Source: Dromaius novaehollandiae
Lineage: Eukaryota; Chordata; Aves; Casuariiformes; Dromaiidae
Assembly (NCBI RefSeq): GCF_036370855.1
Contig: NC_088117.1
Span: 8,928,001 to 8,992,000, forward strand
Length of the DNA: 64,000 nt
Direction: 5' to 3'
The notes under the pieces are model-generated. The model saw only the letters and a program-made list of their open reading frames with translations. It had not been told where the DNA came from and did not search any database. Positions 46,351 to 64,000 of this stretch are shown in pieces; within the stretch, counting starts at the first letter, position 1; each line of letters starts with the position of its first letter. The position numbers and the translations under genes were made by a program.

Positions 46351-47399
46351 GGTGGGGAAAACATAGTATATTGTTATACTTTTTGTTCTATATGTTTCTC
46401 AAAATATTGGCTAAATGTTTTTCTTCTTTGAACTTCATAAGATCTCCGTGAGGGCCCAATTATTGTTACTTGCCCTGCAACAGATATAAAAACTACAAAT
46501 GCACTCAGGTTACAAACAAGCAACTTATTATAACATGGTACGAAAAAGAAAGAAATGAGCATCTCCCCATGAAAAATCCAGTTGCTTCATCAATCTCCAG
46601 AAGGTGCTGAAATACTTTGACATTTCCAAGGCTCTTTCACACTTTTCAAACAAGCTTGTCACAGTTTCTCAGAGCATTATGAATTTTGCAAAACAGCATG
46701 CTATGAGAGTCTAGTTTCACTGAAACTTCAGCCAGGTCCTGCTTGAACCTGGCTATCCCTGGTGTTCTGCTCAACTAGGAAATTGCATCACCTTATTCTA
46801 ATTAAATCAGCTTTTCCTCTTCAGCTGGGGTTTTCTTTGTGTTTTGGCCCTGCTGTCTCCACGGCACTGTTGTGCATGATTAAGGAATTAGCAAATTCCG
46901 CCCCACGAGTGGCTGCGTTACGCTGTGCGCGGGGTGGCTCCTGCGCCCAAGAGCGTGGAGCACTCTGAAGTTGTTGGAGTTCGGCTTTGGGGGCCGAGCT
47001 GTGATAAGTAGCAATTAGGGGGATCTGTTGATGCTGTGAGTTGTGTTCCCTTCTGCCAGCGATGTAGTTGTCCGTGTATCATCGTAACTTTACCGGGCTC
47101 CACTCCTGCTACGCCTCCCCGCCGGCAGCACGGCCCATACGCTGTGCCTTAACGCCCCTTCTGCCCATTTCCCACGTCGAGTGAAATGCAGGGCTTCCCT
47201 TGCTTCGTGTAACCAACAACAAATGAAAATAACCCACCGAGGCTAGGATAAGCCATGCTAACGGGCCTGACTAGCATTGCTGCACATTTGCCATCGATAT
47301 TGCAAAATACGCTAGCTTATTTTGCCCACGCATTCCTTTTTTGCCCCTAGGAAAATCTCATCTAGGAAAACCGAAGGTTTTGCTTGTAAGCGCTTTGGC

Positions 47400-48130
47400 T
47401 GCCAGCGTCTGCTGCTGCTGCTGCGTCTCGGCTAGCCGCTGCCGGAGGCTGGGACACGCCGGAGGTGCCGTCGGATGGCGGGGAAAGGGGACGTTGCCGC
47501 TGCTCCCCGCCTGCCTGCGTCTCCGGGGCTGCACGCGGGGCCGGGCACCGCCGCAGCTATGCGGGGAATTCTGGCCCCCAGCCCGGGCGGCTGGGGGAGG
47601 CTGGGAGGCTGCCGGGCCCGAGCGGACGCGGCGCGTGGAGCGCGGAATCTGTCCGGCTGGGAGTTCTCCAAGGTGCTAAAATAGCCCCGCGGGATCGGGT
47701 TGCGGGCCCGAAATAGCCCCCGGCGGCTGCGCGGCGGCAGAGAGCCTGTCGGAGCCTTTATCGGTAGTATTTTTAAACCCGTGGTTTTCGGATTGCTTTC
47801 CGAGCACAGCGCGTCTCCTCCGAGCTCGCTGCATCTCTTCCCCCGTGCCTGCAGCAGCACCGCGCTCCGCGCGCCTGTGAGCGACGTGGCCCCGGTGCAG
47901 GGATCAGGGATCGGGACATTTCTCTCCCGAGCTCGGCTTCTCCGGCTTGCGACTGGCGGTCGCAGCCTGCCTGTCCGCAGGGTAACCTGCAGGGAAGCCT
48001 GACACCGCTGTGGCCTCGCTTCCTCTCCTTGCAAATGGGAGAGCAAATTGCTTTGCTTTCCTGTTCCACTCTTGACGGGGGCACGTTAGCAACGTCTCTG
48101 TGCCGGGGCGTGCCTCCTCCTCTGGCTCCT
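47400..48130. promoter_or_regulatory. Second CpG island, unassigned
   Basis: A CpG-dense block (for example around 47,430-47,660 and 47,840-47,960) between the FAM78A island and PLPP7. It lies about 2 kb upstream of the PLPP7 start. It could be an alternative upstream PLPP7 promoter, a distal FAM78A promoter, or the start of a non-coding RNA. No conserved coding sequence was recognised in its open frames. Confidence 0.45.
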
Positions 48131-49589
48131 TCCCCGCTGATCACTTGTGCTCGTGCATAAGGCTGGACTCCCGAGTGTAGTAACTGTACATGCAAGGCAG
48201 AGAAATTCCCCCGTACCTGGGAATGGTGGCAGCGGGAATGACAGGCACCAGATTAAATTAGCCCCTGGTGCTTTCAAGGTATTTTTTCCCAGTGAGAACT
48301 CCGAAGGAACATGCAACGGGGGTGCTGACTTCTCCGATAGTGCAGGAATGCAGCTGCCTAGCCGGTGAGCAATGAGAGCCGCTCTGTGCCAGCGACGCAG
48401 CAGCATCCGCACACGCTGCTGGGCTGCCCCAGCCCCGAGTGGTAATTTGCTGCCTGAACTGAAAGGACTCACAGATTATGGGACGGGTAAGGATGTCCGA
48501 GAGGGGAAGAGCTGCGCCTTGCCTAGCTGAGATAGCCTCACAGAACAGCAGTAGGCTCTTGGAGGATGTGATTCATAAATAAGCTGATGAATATTATTTT
48601 CCTTTGATTCATAGGGGAGGAAAATACGAGTAAAACCTAAGACTCAAGGCTCCTTAGTATTTCTAACACTGATTTGCCCGGCTAAGCGTTGGACTAGCCT
48701 ATCAGGGCCAGCTTGTCTGTAAGACAGGCACAGACAGGACACGTAGATCTTCTAGAGCATTTTGAGAACTTTTGATAAAAAGTGCAAAGAAATTGAAATA
48801 TAATTGTAGAAAGCCAAGAATCGCCTTTCATTTAGCACTTAAGCTCTCCTGTGCATTTTGGACAAGACTTTTAAAGATATCTAGGTGTCTGATTCCTAAT
48901 GCTACCTGTGCAAATACCGACTTTCATAACTTAGCATTTATATAGGTAAATATCACTGGAACCAAGAAACGTGCCTGTTGTGTTCCTTGGTGCACTGTTA
49001 ATCTTCTGCACTTTTCTGTCCACGTATGATTTCCAAGGGCCACCAGGCAATGGCAGGAGGGACTGCAGTTCTTCCCTGTCCTCTGCAGCAGGATTTCCCA
49101 GCCCCTGGCGTAAGCCCATGCCGGGGGAAGCCTTCCTTCTCCCCTTCCCGTGGCCTCCAAGGGTGCCTCCTCCGCTGCGGCCGGCTGGCACCGGTGCTGC
49201 TGAGCACATCGCGGTTCGGGGACGAAGGCAGCGCCTGTCCCCTGCTTTCCGTGTGGGATCTGTGATGCTGCCTGGCACGGCAGGAACACGTGCCGTATTT
49301 AGGCCACGCTCAGTGCTGGGGGCAGGGGGATGGGAAGTCATTAGCAGAGCCGTTCTCCTTTAATCAGAAGGCAGGTGCTGCTTCTCCTTGGGCCCGGACA
49401 CAGGATTAGCGCTGGAGGACGTTGCGGGGGGTACCCGAGGGGTAGGAGGGGACAGCGAGGACGGGGCTGCTCACGTTTGGAAGATACGTACACCGTGGAG
49501 AGGCAAGTGCTAGCTGGGGTGCCCCGACAGGGGATGCGATGTTGCAGAACAGGCAAAGCGGGGGGAACCTCTCTGGGTAGATCCCCTTG

Positions 49590-49725
49590 CGGGAAGCCCC
49601 CAAGCAAGGGCTGTCCTTGGAGGTTTCAACGCCAGGCTGGACAGCCTGCCGCAGGAGCAACGCTGGCCTGTCACGGGGGGATGCAGGGGACCGTGATCTC
49701 TTCTAGCTCTGATGCTCACATATTA
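49590..49725 (+). mobile_element. CR1 LINE, 3' end fragment
   Basis: The order GGGCTGTCCTTGGAGGTTTC, then CGCCAGGCTGGACAGCC and GGGGACCGTGATCTCTTCTA follows the CR1 3' region (catccttggaggttttcaaggccaggctggac..ggggctggactagatgatctct..aggtcccttccagc). The terminal octamer repeat is lost. CR1 is the dominant LINE of birds and other sauropsids. It ends about 260 bp upstream of the PLPP7 TATA/MEF2 element. Confidence 0.6.
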
Positions 49726-49963
49726 AAACATGCATTATGGTGGGAAAAAACTACATTTCCCAGTCTCCTTTGCAACCCTGGGGAATAAGCAATTGGAAGA
49801 TTTAAATAGACCAGGCCAGAAGCAACCAACCTTTGGCACAATGAATTTCCCTCCTCTTCTTCCAATCTATTGGCTGTTTAACCTTTTTCCCTGGCACTGG
49901 AGTGGCTGCCAAGCCTGGCATTAATTTCCCTTCCAAGCTTGCTAGGCCCATGAAGTAAACAGC

Positions 49964-49996
49964 CATGTGCATTCCTTACTCTATATTTAACAGCTG
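49964..49996 (+). promoter_or_regulatory. PLPP7: PLPP7 promoter: E-box, M-CAT, MEF2/TATA, E-box cluster
   Basis: Within 33 bp: CATGTG E-box (49,964-49,969), CATTCCT M-CAT/TEAD site (49,970-49,976), CTATATTTAA (49,981-49,990), an exact match to the MEF2 consensus YTAWWWWTAR that is also TATA-like, and CAGCTG E-box (49,991-49,996). Inverted CCAAT/ATTGG elements lie 110-120 bp upstream (49,862-49,873). If the MEF2/TATA element positions transcription, the start is near 50,010-50,015. The 5' UTR of about 145 nt then has no upstream ATG before 50,157. This fits the known muscle expression of PLPP7. The motifs are seen; function is inferred. Confidence 0.55.
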
Positions 49997-50144
49997 CAGA
50001 CTGTGCTGGGGGCAACTGCACCAGAGGGGAACCTTTGTAGCTTCCCAAATTCATAACTCTCCAGGGTGGGAGAGGGGGAAGCAGCCTGCAGGGAGAAGAG
50101 GGATTTCTCTCCTTGCTGGCATTTGAAAAGCAGGTTCCACCTAG

Positions 50145-62727
<12,583 letters not shown>

Positions 62728-63190
62728 ACATGGGGGACTTGGTGCCTTTCAACTGGAAACGAGCAGATACTTTAAGGGGCTCCCTCCCACTATTTTTTAC
62801 ATGTTGTCTGTTGGAAAGAGTTGTAAATTCCATGAGTAGTGGTGTTTTTTAATGTTGCTTCCCTGCCTGAAAAAAACGTTACTTGCAGTTGGTCGGGTTT
62901 TAGCAATCAAGGGCCACAGCTGTGTTTTGGCCGTATTCTCGAGCTGTATTTGTACAGCAACCAAATTAAGCTTTACAGATGCGAGACATGAGCTACATGC
63001 CTGCCTCGTTTGGGTGGCTCACATCTGCACCTTGCTATGTCCTCACGGCGGGCAGCACCGGAGATCTTCCTGAGAACACATTTGTTAACTTCTTGGAGGC
63101 TAAAGGATTTTGGCCGCAGTGCTTTTTCTTATTGTAAGCCCAGAGTTTGTGTCCTGTTTAGAGTCAGGACACTGCCAGCATTTCACAGAT

Positions 63191-63196
63191 AATAAA
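63191..63196 (+). promoter_or_regulatory. PLPP7: PLPP7 poly(A) signal (AATAAA)
   Basis: Canonical AATAAA 464 nt after the stop, followed within 40 nt by a T/G-rich tract (ctgtttggttcttcc). It is the first canonical signal after the stop. Confidence 0.6.
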
Positions 63197-63814
63197 TAAT
63201 CGTAAAATTGCTGCCCTGTTTGGTTCTTCCCCTGGACCTGGGGAGTTTTCCAATATAAGTGGTGGAAGTCTGAGTGCTTGCGCTGCTTTAGTGCAGGCTG
63301 GATGATGGTCCTACAGGGACCAGAACTGCGCTGACCCTTGAGAGAAGGGACAAAGGCCAGTTGAGTAAAGCTTTTAGATTCATGTTCAACTTCAAGCATG
63401 TGTTGCAGTCTTATTGCCCCTTAGGGGATGGATGCATTCACTTAAATTATTTGCTTTAGAGGGGTGGATCTAGGTACATGCTTAGGACTTCGTTAGGTAG
63501 CATGCTGACGTTGGCCCTTCATCATCTGTTCAAATTAATGCTCTGTGAGGGTGCATGTGGGTTTTTTTGTCTGGTAGAAGGACAAATGCAAGTTCCCATT
63601 TTCATGCTAGGAGGGGGGTCACACCCCCCTAGGAGGGGGGACAGACTTTGTGCTGAATCATGGCAATTTTGCAAGGCAGGTCTAGATAGAGAGCAAAGAG
63701 CCTTTTTCTACATCTTCATGGCCATGATTTTGTGTTTATGCCAAATGTTTCTCTACATGGTAATTTCCAAGGTAAGTCTCTCGTAGCGCTGAATGCTTTC
63801 TGGTGCACGCAGCA
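63197..63814. other. Intergenic DNA downstream of PLPP7
   Basis: No conserved coding sequence was recognised. A G6-TCACA-C6 perfect hairpin (63,613-63,629) followed by TAGGAGGGGGG is the only structured element seen. Confidence 0.55.
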
Positions 63815-64000
63815 AGCTGCTGGTGAGCTGGAGAGGCGGCAGGGAGCCAGGACTGACTCCAGCCCTGCCCCTGCTCGCTTCTCTGTGACCTTGTTACTGA
63901 GCAAAATACTGAACGCTTCTGTGTCTCACGCTGTGTGAGATGAGGAAAGCACTCTTGACCTCCCTGGATTGCAGGACTAAGTAATCAATGTTTGTAAACT
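63815..64000 (+). mobile_element. MIR-like SINE, cut by the window end
   Basis: Collinear with the MIR/sauropsid MIR consensus over its length: GCAGGGAGCCAGGACTGACT, then TTCTCTGTGACCTTGTTACT, GAACGCTTCTGTGTCTCACG, and GGACTAAGTAATCAATGTTT at the end. Compare 'ggcaagttacttaacttctctgtgcctcag..aggattaattaattaatgtttgtaaagcg'. It is the best-preserved SINE of the window. Confidence 0.6.

Larger units (their letters stand above)
43366..50010. other. Divergent FAM78A-PLPP7 intergenic region
   Basis: Head-to-head interval holding two CpG islands (44.06-44.9 and 47.4-48.1 kb), a 5S-derived SINE fragment (46.27-46.35 kb), an AT-rich block (46.37-46.75 kb), a CR1 3' end (49.59-49.72 kb) and a myogenic site cluster next to PLPP7 (49.96-50.0 kb). 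No additional protein gene was seen. Confidence 0.6.

Noticed and set aside
63478-63786. 102-codon open frame near the right edge, ending at a good donor-like GGTAAGT
   Set aside because: No protein family recognised, no acceptor with a pyrimidine tract at the start, and the sequence includes a G/C hairpin repeat. Not supported as an exon.

Overview
The window is vertebrate nuclear DNA. It holds three protein genes with GT-AG introns, in the order and orientation I recall for the human 9q34 block NUP214 - FAM78A - PLPP7. LINE CR1 remnants, MIR-like SINE remnants and a 5S-rRNA-derived SINE fragment, short introns and compact spacing point to a sauropsid. A bird is most likely; a crocodilian or turtle is not excluded. 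There are no prokaryotic or viral genes.

Layout. Positions 1-23,749 (+ strand) carry the last 12 coding exons of the nucleoporin gene NUP214. They encode 960 residues of the FG-repeat C-terminal half, ending in WRS-stop. Every exon-exon phase was checked by hand and is consistent. Positions 23,750-34,652 are the NUP214 3' end and a gene-poor tail-to-tail interval, which should also hold the FAM78A 3' UTR. FAM78A lies on the - strand in two coding exons (43,365-43,103 and 35,181-34,653; 263 aa) separated by a 7.9 kb intron. Its start matches an N-myristoylation/palmitoylation signal, and a strong CpG island lies at about 44.06-44.9 kb. Between 43.4 and 50.15 kb FAM78A and PLPP7 are head to head. 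This interval holds the FAM78A CpG island, a second orphan CpG island (about 47.4-48.1 kb), a 5S-derived SINE fragment and a CR1 3' end. PLPP7 (+) has two coding exons (50,157-50,607 and 62,363-62,727; 271 aa) separated by an 11.8 kb intron, and a poly(A) signal at 63,191. The rest of the window is intergenic, ending in a MIR-like element that the window edge cuts.

How the genes relate. NUP214 is a broadly expressed nuclear-pore protein of the cytoplasmic face. PLPP7 (NET39) is a catalytically degenerate PAP2-family nuclear-envelope protein of muscle. FAM78A has no known biochemical function. They are neighbours, not an operon. The most informative non-coding signals are a compact myogenic promoter signature just upstream of PLPP7 (E-box, M-CAT, MEF2/TATA and E-box within 33 bp) and a 37-bp tandem repeat in a NUP214 intron that carries three perfect SRF CArG boxes. 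I found no wholly new biological system. Most other open reading frames are chance frames in GC-rich or low-complexity DNA.
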